DNA of 64,000 nucleotides from RGIG4097 sp045613765. Its GTDB lineage: Bacteria > Bacillota > Clostridia > Christensenellales > CAG-917. The notes beneath the pieces are model-generated. The model saw only the letters and a list, made by a program, of their open reading frames with translations. It ran no database searches and was not told where the DNA came from. Both the position numbers and the translations under genes were made by a program. Of this stretch, positions 51,078 to 59,668 are shown piece after piece (within the stretch, counting starts at the first letter, position 1; every line of letters starts with the position of its first letter). The stretch lies in the NCBI GenBank assembly GCA_045613765.1, contig JAZLBO010000020.1, forward strand, positions 62,001 to 126,000, in the 5' to 3' direction.

Positions 51078-52331
51078 TTATCTCGGCTCGATGGGGGTGT
51101 AGAATTTTGTAAAATCTGCACTGAAAACATTATAACTGAACACTGCTTTATAGTATTGATCTGCAGACATTGGCATCATGCCGTGGGCTTTGGGGGCTTG
51201 CCAACTTTCCCACATTTCCCATTGTTTGAAATAGCCGTTGTCCCAAAGTTCAAACGTAATTGAAAGTGCAGTGAATTTTGCGTTTTTGTCACTTGCGCCC
51301 TTGTTGTCTTGAAGTGCCCACGCAGTGTCTATGTGAGCGTACTCCTTGTCACTGTCAATGACCATTGACACTGTATAGTAACCTTCTTCTTCATTGTATT
51401 CCACTGTGGCAGATTTGATGGTGTTGTAGTAATCTTCTTCAATCAAAACACCATTTTCATCATACAAATTGGCATCATTGCCCATTGAGTAAAATACGTG
51501 TTGGTCTGTCTTTTCGTAGCCGATAAGTCTGCCACCGCCGTCAACGTACATAGGCACAGAATAGCCAGTTTCACTATCATAAACCCAACTCATACCGTTG
51601 ACGTTCTTTTCTGTTTCATTTCGTCCGTCAATTTTGCCTTTGTAACCTGATGCTGTGTATGGTATGGGACTGACAGAGATGTTCATGCGCTTTTCTTCGT
51701 AGTCATTGATGGATGTGAGTTTTGTCCAATCACAATCTCTGCCCGTTTCGGTTTTAACAAACTTGGTTGTCTTGAGATATGTATTGCTCATCTCCCCTGC
51801 TTTGACGTACCATCTTTGTCCAGACTCTGAAAGTCCACCCATAATTCCACCAAGCAAGCCAAGGTCTGCGCCTTCTTCAACGGATTGTATTGTTTGACGG
51901 AAATGCTCGCCTGTGAGATTATTGCGCATATCAATAGTGTTGAAGTCCAAGGGCAATTTTGTATCTCCAAGACTGCTGTCGTTCTCGCCACTTTCATAGT
52001 ATGATGCGTAAGGCACTGTGACCATAGTTTTGTTGCCTATGACGTAGAGAGTGTATGCAAGTTCCTTGACCAATTCTTCATCAGTGGGGATTGAATAATT
52101 GACTGTGCGAGTGGGCATATCATCTTTACTCTTGAGCCTATATCCAGTCACTTCGCCAGTGTCGTTTGTGAGAATTGTAAATGTTTCGGGCTTCAGTTCA
52201 TAGAAGACCATTGGGTTGTCAAAGACGATGGGATCATGATTGCAAGCAGTCATAAGTGCCATTGTTGAAAGCACAACGACAATGAGCGCAACCACCACTA
52301 TTTTGTGTTTTATCATTTGATTTTGTTTCAT
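51078..52331 (-). CDS. Lipoprotein of unknown function
   Basis: A 417-residue lipoprotein: hydrophobic signal (VVVALIVVVLSTMALMTAC) with lipobox LMTAC, Cys at about residue 30. The mature part is beta-rich and acidic, without a recognised domain; WVYDSETGYSVPMYVDGGGR and SDKEYAHIDTAWALQDNKG are typical stretches. Its ATG follows AAAGG. It is transcribed divergently from the giant phosphoesterase gene. A periplasm-facing or wall-facing partner of that protein would be speculation. Confidence 0.75.
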   Translation of the reverse strand: MKQNQMIKHKIVVVALIVVVLSTMALMTACNHDPIVFDNPMVFYELKPETFTILTNDTGEVTGYRLKSKDDMPTRTVNYSIPTDEELVKELAYTLYVIGNKTMVTVPYASYYESGENDSSLGDTKLPLDFNTIDMRNNLTGEHFRQTIQSVEEGADLGLLGGIMGGLSESGQRWYVKAGEMSNTYLKTTKFVKTETGRDCDWTKLTSINDYEEKRMNISVSPIPYTASGYKGKIDGRNETEKNVNGMSWVYDSETGYSVPMYVDGGGRLIGYEKTDQHVFYSMGNDANLYDENGVLIEEDYYNTIKSATVEYNEEEGYYTVSMVIDSDKEYAHIDTAWALQDNKGASDKNAKFTALSITFELWDNGYFKQWEMWESWQAPKAHGMMPMSADQYYKAVFSYNVFSADFTKFYTPIEPR

Positions 52332-52406
52332 AAACCTTTGATTGTGTCAACTTCTTGGGATATAAACCCACTGAAAGCAAACTGCAAATATATTTTCTTT
52401 GACATC

Positions 52407-52435
52407 ATTATACTCCATATTTTCAAAAGTTGCAA
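52407..52435 (-). promoter_or_regulatory. Promoter of the lipoprotein gene
   Basis: Minus strand TTGCAA (52435-52430), 17-base spacer, TATAAT (52412-52407), 76 bases before the start codon. Confidence 0.7.
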
Positions 52436-52499
52436 GTGGCAAAATATTCAGCGAATATTTTCAAAAATCTTAAAAATATCAATTTTCAGTTTTTGGGTA

Positions 52500-52549
52500 T
52501 TGATTTATTGTGAGGATATGTGCTATACTTTTTGTATTAATAATACAAA
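52500..52549 (+). promoter_or_regulatory. Promoter and candidate operator of the dual phosphoesterase gene
   Basis: TTGATT (52500-52505), 18-base spacer, TATACT (52524-52529). Immediately after comes TTTGTATTA-A-TAATACAAA (52531-52549), a perfect 9-bp dyad across the transcription start. That position suits repressor binding. Confidence 0.6.
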
Positions 52550-52562
52550 CAGGCAGGTATGT

Positions 52563-55500
52563 ATGAAAAAATCAACATTGAAAAGATCATCAACAATCCT
52601 TGCTATTGTCCTTGCAGTCATGCTTGTCTTCACTGCAGTATTTGCTTTTGAAGGCACTGTGGCAGATGCAAGCGACGTTGTAATGCAAGGGGAATTGCTT
52701 GGTGAAATCACCGTGGCACACACAAGCGATATCCACTACTATCCTTGGGAATATTGCTATCAAGACGTCACAAATCCCGATTACAAGTTGAGTGATTTCT
52801 TCCACTCACAAACCACTTCTACAAAGTTGGTCAATGAAAGTGGCAATATCCTCTACCAAAACATTATGCACATGATCGAACTTGCAAAAGAAGGCAAGAT
52901 GCCCATGTACTTCATCACATCAGGCGACCTTACAAAGCAAGGGGAAAGAGTGGCACATATTGACGTGGCAAACGCACTTAGATATCTCCAAAACTCAATC
53001 CGTGCTATTGATGGATATGAAAACTTCCAAGTTCTCGTGACAATCGGCAACCACGACGTGTACAACTGGGAAGGCGAAATCTATGACAAGAATACTGGCG
53101 AGGCTTTCACTGCTGAATCAGTCACTCTTGGTCAATTTGCTCTTATCTACAACGGCTTGGGTTTCCCTGCATACGATCTTGCAACACTCGCAGGCGTGTA
53201 TGGAGAAGATTATTTTGAATCAGTGTTCTCCGACTACATTGAAACAGAACTTTCATCTGCCCTTGACTTTGAATATCTCAACGATTCATTGCAACAAATG
53301 TACGACTTGAACAAGGCAGGCACAATGGACAGTGATACCCTTGCAAAATTGTCATACGAAGTTGGCGACGGTCTTGGTCAACTTACCTTTGCTGCAACGT
53401 CACTTGACAAGTCATTTGTGGCATACGCAACAGATACAACAGTCCGTTTTGAAGGCAACGACGACTTTGTGCCCGTGCAAGTGAGCAGATATGAATTTGA
53501 CCTTCTCACAGAAAACGGCACAAACCTTGCAGGCAACAAGTTTTATATTGATGAAGATGGCGACACCCTTGCAATTGACACAACACCTGCTACACTTGAA
53601 GAAATCCTTGACGCATACACCAACGGCAGACCCGTATACCGTGATTGTGGTATAAAACACATCACAGGTGGTATGCTTGCAGAAGAAACCGTAAAATTCA
53701 TCACAGACCATCAAAACAGTCTTGTTTCAACAGACGGAGCAAGCGAGCCCACTGCAATCGCTTTCTTCCACCAAAACCTTCTCCCCCACTTTGAAATTGA
53801 AGATGATTGGCTTTCAAACTACACAGTCTTCAACTGGGAATACACTGCAAAACTTTTTGCAGAAATTGGCATTAGATATAGTTTTACAGGTCACCAACAC
53901 TGCTCTGACATCGCAGTCTATACAGACGCAATGGGCAGAACTGTTTACGATATGGAAACAGGCTCATTTGTCAGCCTTGACTCCCCTATCCGTGTGTTTG
54001 AAATTGAAAGATATTCAGTTGATGGCGCACTTGCAGAAAAGGCAGATAGTTCACTCTATCTCATGGACAGTTTTGGTGCAAATCCTTTGAAGGAAACCCC
54101 TTCATCAAACGTCTTCAAGGCACAACCTTGGAACGAAGATGCATATCAACAAGCAATTGCTGTATTCAACAATGCAAGTGCAGATCAAAAGCACGATGCA
54201 TGGCAAGCAGTTGTTGATGCAAACCCCGACTACGCTGTGTACTCACAAATGCATGACGATATGAACACATTGTCATACAACGAATATACGGTCAAACATA
54301 TCTACTCACAACTTATCCCCATGGTTCTCAGCCACTTCTTGCAAGAAGAAAGATTGCTTGCAACAGTTGACGAACTTCTTGAAACATATCTTGGGGAAAA
54401 CAGTGCAAGCCTTGAAGTGTCTGGTCTTAAACTCGACAACTTTAAGCCTTTGCTCTCAAAGATTGCAAACTATCTTATTGACACAGTTTGGACAGACCTC
54501 TACCCTGACAATGACGGCAATGGCTATGGCGACTACGTCCACAAGGGTGTCACTTACGACAACGTAATTGACTGGGTTTACTCAGTTGCAGAGTCAGTGC
54601 TCGGCATTGAGTTTGGCGACGAAAAGGTTGGCAAGATGTCACTTGCAGAAATTGCAATTTACATCTTCTCTACCACATGCAGTGGCAACGAATTTACGTC
54701 AAATCTTGGAGATCCCCAAGGTGGTGTTTGCACAACAGATAGTGTATATTTCACTGCAAATTCTCCTTACGATCCCGTCCAACGTGAACAATTTAGAGCA
54801 GCACTGAAAGATCTTGAACAACAAGCAGACAGTGGCGAAATCATTGAAAGACTCCTTGGCGAACTTTTGAACCCCTTGCTCCTTGATGATAATGCACTTA
54901 TCACAACACTCCTTACATACAAGTTTGACTTTACAAGTGAGGCTTGTGGTCTTACACAAAAGGAACTTGCAAGTTTTGACAGCCTTGTGAATATGATCCG
55001 TATGCTCTTTGGAATTGAAGGCATCAAAGCAGACAACTTTGTCCTTGCAGATATCGTCAATGGCGCAATGCCCATTGTTGCTCCCATGATTGAAGATATG
55101 CTCGGCTTTGCCATTGAAACAACAGACATCATCGGTTTCATCAAGGAATTTATCGGTGACTACCTTGTGGATAGTTTCTACGTGGGTATTGGTGGAATTG
55201 CAAAGAGTGTTGTCTTTGGATATGCAACAGACGATACCCCCGACCTTGCAGACGTCAACGATCCCACAAAACCCTTCACCCTTGAGCCTTACAGCAATTA
55301 TGCAACAGTTTTGGTGGGCAATGAACAAGTGAATATGTCTTACGTGTCAACAGTCAAGGCAGAAGACGACAAGAACGTTGCAACCACAACCAACGGCAGA
55401 CTTCCCGGCTCACTTACTGCCAACTTTGATACAGTTAACGGAACACACGCGTATAAACTCTCCTTCTACACAGCAGAAGACATTTTTGCAAGAGTGGAAT

Positions 55501-57236
55501 ACCGTAAGATTGGCGAAGAAGATTGGATTTCTCTCTCCGGCGAGCATTGGAATATTTTTGATGAGGCAGAAAGAAGCGCATACTACAATATTTTCAACAA
55601 TATTCACGCAGTAAGCGAAGTGTCAACTCTCACTCTCGAAACATACACTGCCCCCACATATATTCCTCTCATTGACCTTGGTCTTGCTGCCCTTACACAC
55701 GGCGCAGTGACATACACCAATGAAAATGGCGAAGAAGTTTATCTCAATGCAAGCGACAGATTCAACGTCAACGACAATAGTGTCTTCTATTGGAATAGAC
55801 ACATTGTCACAATTGGCAACCTTGAACCCGGCACATCATACGAATATCGTATTTACGGTCAATATTACGATACAGACGGCAATCTCGTGAAGGAATATGC
55901 TCACAAAGATGAAGACGGCAACGTCAAGGCATTTACCTTTACAACTGCAAAGGAAAGTGGAAACTTTGAATTCCTTGCAATCGCAGACCCTCAAGGCATG
56001 ATCCAATCAATGTATGACAACACTGCAGGCGCATTTGACGTCATCAACAACTCACATATCACAAACGGTTATGACTTCATTGTCAATGCTGGCGATATGG
56101 TTGACGATGGCAAGAACTTCTATCAATGGCAATATGCACTGAATACAATGATTGACACATACGCAAATACTTCAATGTTCTTTGCAGCAGGCAACCACGA
56201 GGCAAATACTTTTGCAATGGGCAAATACTTCAATTATACCCAACCCAGCACAGTTGACATCAACCAATATGGCGAGAGAGTTCAAGACTACTACTCTTTT
56301 GACTACTCTGAAGCACACTTCATCTTCCTTGACACAAATGATGCAACTGCAAAGGGTGGCCTTGGTGCAAATCAATTTGCATGGCTCGAAGATGACCTTA
56401 AAAATACAGATAAGGATATAATCTTTGTCATCATGCACAAGTCATTGTTCTCAACAGGCTCACACGCAACCGACAAGGAAATCGTTGCAATGCGTGATCA
56501 ACTTATCCCCTTGTTTGATGAATACGAAGTTGATATCGTCTTTGGTGGTCACGATCACGTCTATGCAGAAGCAAACGTTGGCGACGTGCTCTACGTCACT
56601 CTCGGCACAATCGGTACAAAGTTCTATGAATTCACCAACGATAGCGAAGACGTCAAGGCAAACCTTGACTTTGACAACTCACACCTTAACACCTTGACCG
56701 AACAAACATTTGGATACGTCCAAGTGAAAGACGGACAAGTGTACTATCGTGGTTATACAGTGTCTGCACTCCTCGCAATCACAGACTTTGAAAACCTTGA
56801 TATAACTGACGTGACAGTTTCCTTTGAAACAGACCATTTGGGCGAAACAAACGCACTTGATGCACTCACACTCCCCGAAGGCTATGTCCTTGGTTATAAG
56901 ACAGAAAAGATGGATGAAGTGACAACAGAAGCCAATAAAGTCAAACTTTTGGCAAATAAGACAGTTGTTGACGTCTATGCAGTTGACAGTCACGGCAACG
57001 AATTCTATATGGGCACAGTGACTTTCCACAGAACAAACTTTGCTCTTGGCGTGGCACTCATCACAATCTCATTGGCACTTGTAATCGCAGGCGCAGTGGT
57101 TGGAACAATACTCGTCTTGAAGAAGAAAAACAATCCCAACAAACTCAACACTATGCTTGGAGAAAACACTGACTCTGCTCTCGCAGAAGGACTTATTGAA
57201 GCCGCAGTGGAAGTTATCGGCGAACTTCTCGACTAA
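52563..57236 (+). CDS. Giant surface protein with two metallophosphoesterase domains
   Basis: A 1557-residue exported protein: signal peptide (residues 1-36), a first calcineurin-like phosphoesterase (TVAHTSDIHYY near 50-60, ITSGDLTKQGER, TIGNHDVYNW, FTGHQHCSD near 445), a helical middle (about 550-950), a fibronectin-like domain (NLEPGTSYEYRIYG near 1095), then a second phosphoesterase of the purple acid phosphatase kind (FLAIADPQG near 1137, NAGDMVDDG, FAAGNHEAN, VIMHKSLFS, FGGHDHVYAE near 1327). A beta domain, one membrane helix (VALITISLALVIAGAVVGTIL near 1492) and a basic tail anchor it. Both domains keep their metal ligands. The ATG at 52563 follows AGGCAGG; the open frame upstream is not coding. 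Confidence 0.9.
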   Translation: MKKSTLKRSSTILAIVLAVMLVFTAVFAFEGTVADASDVVMQGELLGEITVAHTSDIHYYPWEYCYQDVTNPDYKLSDFFHSQTTSTKLVNESGNILYQNIMHMIELAKEGKMPMYFITSGDLTKQGERVAHIDVANALRYLQNSIRAIDGYENFQVLVTIGNHDVYNWEGEIYDKNTGEAFTAESVTLGQFALIYNGLGFPAYDLATLAGVYGEDYFESVFSDYIETELSSALDFEYLNDSLQQMYDLNKAGTMDSDTLAKLSYEVGDGLGQLTFAATSLDKSFVAYATDTTVRFEGNDDFVPVQVSRYEFDLLTENGTNLAGNKFYIDEDGDTLAIDTTPATLEEILDAYTNGRPVYRDCGIKHITGGMLAEETVKFITDHQNSLVSTDGASEPTAIAFFHQNLLPHFEIEDDWLSNYTVFNWEYTAKLFAEIGIRYSFTGHQHCSDIAVYTDAMGRTVYDMETGSFVSLDSPIRVFEIERYSVDGALAEKADSSLYLMDSFGANPLKETPSSNVFKAQPWNEDAYQQAIAVFNNASADQKHDAWQAVVDANPDYAVYSQMHDDMNTLSYNEYTVKHIYSQLIPMVLSHFLQEERLLATVDELLETYLGENSASLEVSGLKLDNFKPLLSKIANYLIDTVWTDLYPDNDGNGYGDYVHKGVTYDNVIDWVYSVAESVLGIEFGDEKVGKMSLAEIAIYIFSTTCSGNEFTSNLGDPQGGVCTTDSVYFTANSPYDPVQREQFRAALKDLEQQADSGEIIERLLGELLNPLLLDDNALITTLLTYKFDFTSEACGLTQKELASFDSLVNMIRMLFGIEGIKADNFVLADIVNGAMPIVAPMIEDMLGFAIETTDIIGFIKEFIGDYLVDSFYVGIGGIAKSVVFGYATDDTPDLADVNDPTKPFTLEPYSNYATVLVGNEQVNMSYVSTVKAEDDKNVATTTNGRLPGSLTANFDTVNGTHAYKLSFYTAEDIFARVEYRKIGEEDWISLSGEHWNIFDEAERSAYYNIFNNIHAVSEVSTLTLETYTAPTYIPLIDLGLAALTHGAVTYTNENGEEVYLNASDRFNVNDNSVFYWNRHIVTIGNLEPGTSYEYRIYGQYYDTDGNLVKEYAHKDEDGNVKAFTFTTAKESGNFEFLAIADPQGMIQSMYDNTAGAFDVINNSHITNGYDFIVNAGDMVDDGKNFYQWQYALNTMIDTYANTSMFFAAGNHEANTFAMGKYFNYTQPSTVDINQYGERVQDYYSFDYSEAHFIFLDTNDATAKGGLGANQFAWLEDDLKNTDKDIIFVIMHKSLFSTGSHATDKEIVAMRDQLIPLFDEYEVDIVFGGHDHVYAEANVGDVLYVTLGTIGTKFYEFTNDSEDVKANLDFDNSHLNTLTEQTFGYVQVKDGQVYYRGYTVSALLAITDFENLDITDVTVSFETDHLGETNALDALTLPEGYVLGYKTEKMDEVTTEANKVKLLANKTVVDVYAVDSHGNEFYMGTVTFHRTNFALGVALITISLALVIAGAVVGTILVLKKKNNPNKLNTMLGENTDSALAEGLIEAAVEVIGELLD

Positions 57237-57257
57237 CACCAAACACCATCAAACAAT

Positions 57258-57286
57258 AAAAGGCACTCAAACGAGTGCCTTTTTTG
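57258..57286 (+). terminator. Terminator of the dual phosphoesterase gene
   Basis: AAAGGCACTC, AAAC, GAGTGCCTTTTTTG. Confidence 0.85.
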
Positions 57287-57300
57287 TTTAGTGAAGAAGC

Positions 57301-57831
57301 AATAGTGAAGGGTGAAAAGTTTTTGTGTTTTTATTTACGGGAGATTCGTGAATCTCCCCTACAGATGTGTATAAGCCAGCGTGCTACCATATCATTATCC
57401 GTTTTCAGGTGCTCGTTAATTACACTTGCTCATAGTGAGCGCGAACATGTCAATTTAGGATTCCCCCCTTCCTCATGTGTTTCCCCCCATTGGCTCCGCC
57501 AAGCCCTGCGGGCAGGGGCAACTCGACGCGATTGACTTCGTAGCAATCGCTATTCCGTCATTTTGTTCCTTACGGCACGCGCACATTAGGGATATTCCTC
57601 TCATTATTCCACTTGCCACTTGGGTGTGGAAAAACAGGATCCCCAAGTGGCTGGCGTACTTTCGTCTGGTGCTTGGCACTCGCTTTCTCGCCACCCTGTG
57701 GCTCGCGTTCGCAACTTCGTAAAAAGTAAGTGCTTGTATAAGTACCCAACGAACTTGCCGTAAAGTGTTATTGATTATTTACAAGTCTAAGAGAAAATGA
57801 TTATTTCCACAACTTTTCACTATTCACTATT
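57301..57831. mobile_element. Non-coding block with terminal inverted repeats (MITE-like)
   Basis: AATAGTGAAGGGTGAAAAGTT (57301-57321) matches the complement of AACTTTTCACTATTCACTATT (57811-57831) at 19 of 21 places. The 490 bases between them carry a palindrome GGGAGATTC-GT-GAATCTCCC (57339-57358) and G+C-rich text without a convincing gene. This is the layout of a miniature inverted-repeat element or a decayed insertion; no transposase or target duplication was recognised. Confidence 0.5.
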
Positions 57832-57844
57832 AACTTTTCCCTTA

Positions 57845-57875
57845 TAAAAAACCCACTCAAACGAGTGGGTTTTTA
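57845..57875. terminator. Terminator of the hydrogenase operon
   Basis: AAAAAACCCACTC, AAAC, GAGTGGGTTTTTAT, 28 bp beyond the hydA stop. Confidence 0.85.
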
Positions 57876-57902
57876 TGTGCTGTGCGCTAAATAGCGCAGT
57901 TT

Positions 57903-59657
57903 TTAGTATCTGTCACGTTTCACATACTTAGTATGCAAAATTTCGTGTGCTTTGTGGCTGCCGGGTTCTCCAAAGTATTCCTTATAGAGATCTTGGACGG
58001 CTGTGTTTTCGTGTGACTTACGGAGTGTCATTGCTTTGTCTGCATCATAGATTGCTTTTGCTCTCAATGCTTTGACATCCTTGGTGCTACGTGTGTATGC
58101 ATCAACGATAGGTTGACCACCACCGTTTACACAGCCACCGGGGCATGACATAACTTCAATGAAGTGATAGGGGCTTGTGCCTGCCTTGACTTCGTCCATA
58201 ACCTTTCTTGCATTGCCAAGACCACTGACGACACAGACTCTGACGTCCATACCTGCGACCTTGTAGGTTGCTTCCTTGATGCCTTCTGTGCCACGGACTT
58301 CGAGCCAATCAAGTGAAGGTGCGTCTTTCTTTTCAAGGACTTCGTAAACTGTACGGAGTGCTGCTTCCATAACGCCACCGGTTGCGCCAAAGATGAGGCC
58401 TGCGCCTGATGCCATACCGAGAGGTGCATCAAATTCGCCATCGGGAAGGTCATTAAAGAGGATACCCTTACGTTTGATGAGTTTTGCAAGTTCTCTTGTT
58501 GTGAGTGCGATATCGATATCGGGGACACCTGCTGCACTTTGGTCTGCTCTACCCTTTTCAAACTTCTTGGCTGTACAAGGCATGATTGAAACAACAACGA
58601 TATCCTTAGGATCCATACCCAACTTTTCTGCGTAGTATGTCTTGCATACTGCACCAAACATTTGTTGAGGGCTCTTGCATGATGAGAGATGATCCAGTTG
58701 TTCAGGGAAATTGTGTTCACAGAACTTGATCCATGCAGGTGAACAACTTGTGATCATAGGAAGTGTGTTGTTGTGTGCTTTGCCTGAAACTCTGTTGATG
58801 AATTCTGTGCCTTCTTCCATGATGGTAAGGTCTGCAGTGAAGTTGACATCAAACACGTCGTCAAAGCCGATTCTACGGAGTGCAGTGACCATCTTGCCTT
58901 CAACGTTTGTGCCCATAGGAAGACCAAATTCTTCGCCAAGGCCAACACGGACTGAAGGTGCTGTGCCAACGATAACTCTCTTTGAAGGATCTGCAAGTGC
59001 TTCAAGGACGTCATCAATTTCTTCTCTTTCGTGAAGTGCGCCAACGGGGCAAGCATTGATACATTGACCACAGCCTACGCATGCAACTTCATTGAGGTTC
59101 TTTTCAAATGCACAACCGATATGTGTGTCAAATCCACGTGCATTTGCGCCGATTGCTGACACTGTTTGTGTATGTTTACATACTGCAACACATCTACGGC
59201 AAAGGACACACTTGTTGTTGTCACGGACGATATAGGGTGTTGACATATCAATGGGATAATTGTTGGTGACACCACTGAAGCGATGTGCATCACAGCCCAT
59301 TTCGAGTGCGAGGGTTTGAAGTTCGCACTTGTTGTTTCTTGCACAGTTGAGGCAATCTTGTTTGTGGTCTGAAAGGATGAGTTCCAATGTGGTCTTTCTG
59401 CCTTCAAGAACTTTGGGTGTGTTGGTGAACACTTCCATGCCTTCGTTGCAGGGATAGACACATGCTGCGCAAAGACCTCTTGCGCCTTTGACTTCTACAA
59501 GACAGATACGGCATGCGCCGATTTCATTGATGCCTTTGAGATAGCAGAGTGTAGGAATTTTGATACCTGCAAGTCTTGATGCTTCCAAGATGGTTGTGCC
59601 TTCGGGGACTTGCACAGCAATACCGTTTATTTTTACATTGAGCATTTTCTTTTCCAT
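57903..59657 (-). CDS. hydA: [FeFe] hydrogenase catalytic subunit, group A NADH-linked type
   Basis: A 584-residue cytosolic hydrogenase. An N-terminal [2Fe-2S] ferredoxin domain (CYLKGINEIGACRICLVEV, then CAACVYPC), a His-ligated cluster region (HKQDCLNCARNNKCELQ), two [4Fe-4S] sites (CVLCRRCVAVC and CVGCGQCINAC), then the H-cluster motifs ITSCSPAWIKFCE (L1), SIMPCTAKKFE (L2) and EVMSCPGGCVNGGGQP (L3). All H-cluster cysteines are present. With HydB and HydC it should couple NADH and reduced ferredoxin to H2. No maturase genes lie in the window. Confidence 0.95.
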   Translation of the reverse strand: MEKKMLNVKINGIAVQVPEGTTILEASRLAGIKIPTLCYLKGINEIGACRICLVEVKGARGLCAACVYPCNEGMEVFTNTPKVLEGRKTTLELILSDHKQDCLNCARNNKCELQTLALEMGCDAHRFSGVTNNYPIDMSTPYIVRDNNKCVLCRRCVAVCKHTQTVSAIGANARGFDTHIGCAFEKNLNEVACVGCGQCINACPVGALHEREEIDDVLEALADPSKRVIVGTAPSVRVGLGEEFGLPMGTNVEGKMVTALRRIGFDDVFDVNFTADLTIMEEGTEFINRVSGKAHNNTLPMITSCSPAWIKFCEHNFPEQLDHLSSCKSPQQMFGAVCKTYYAEKLGMDPKDIVVVSIMPCTAKKFEKGRADQSAAGVPDIDIALTTRELAKLIKRKGILFNDLPDGEFDAPLGMASGAGLIFGATGGVMEAALRTVYEVLEKKDAPSLDWLEVRGTEGIKEATYKVAGMDVRVCVVSGLGNARKVMDEVKAGTSPYHFIEVMSCPGGCVNGGGQPIVDAYTRSTKDVKALRAKAIYDADKAMTLRKSHENTAVQDLYKEYFGEPGSHKAHEILHTKYVKRDRY

Positions 59658-59668
59658 AGTTCACCTCA

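Noticed and set aside
57275..57722. Overlapping short frames on both strands in the inverted-repeat block
   Set aside because: Composition is low-quality, no start signals, frames cross the palindrome; probably non-coding.
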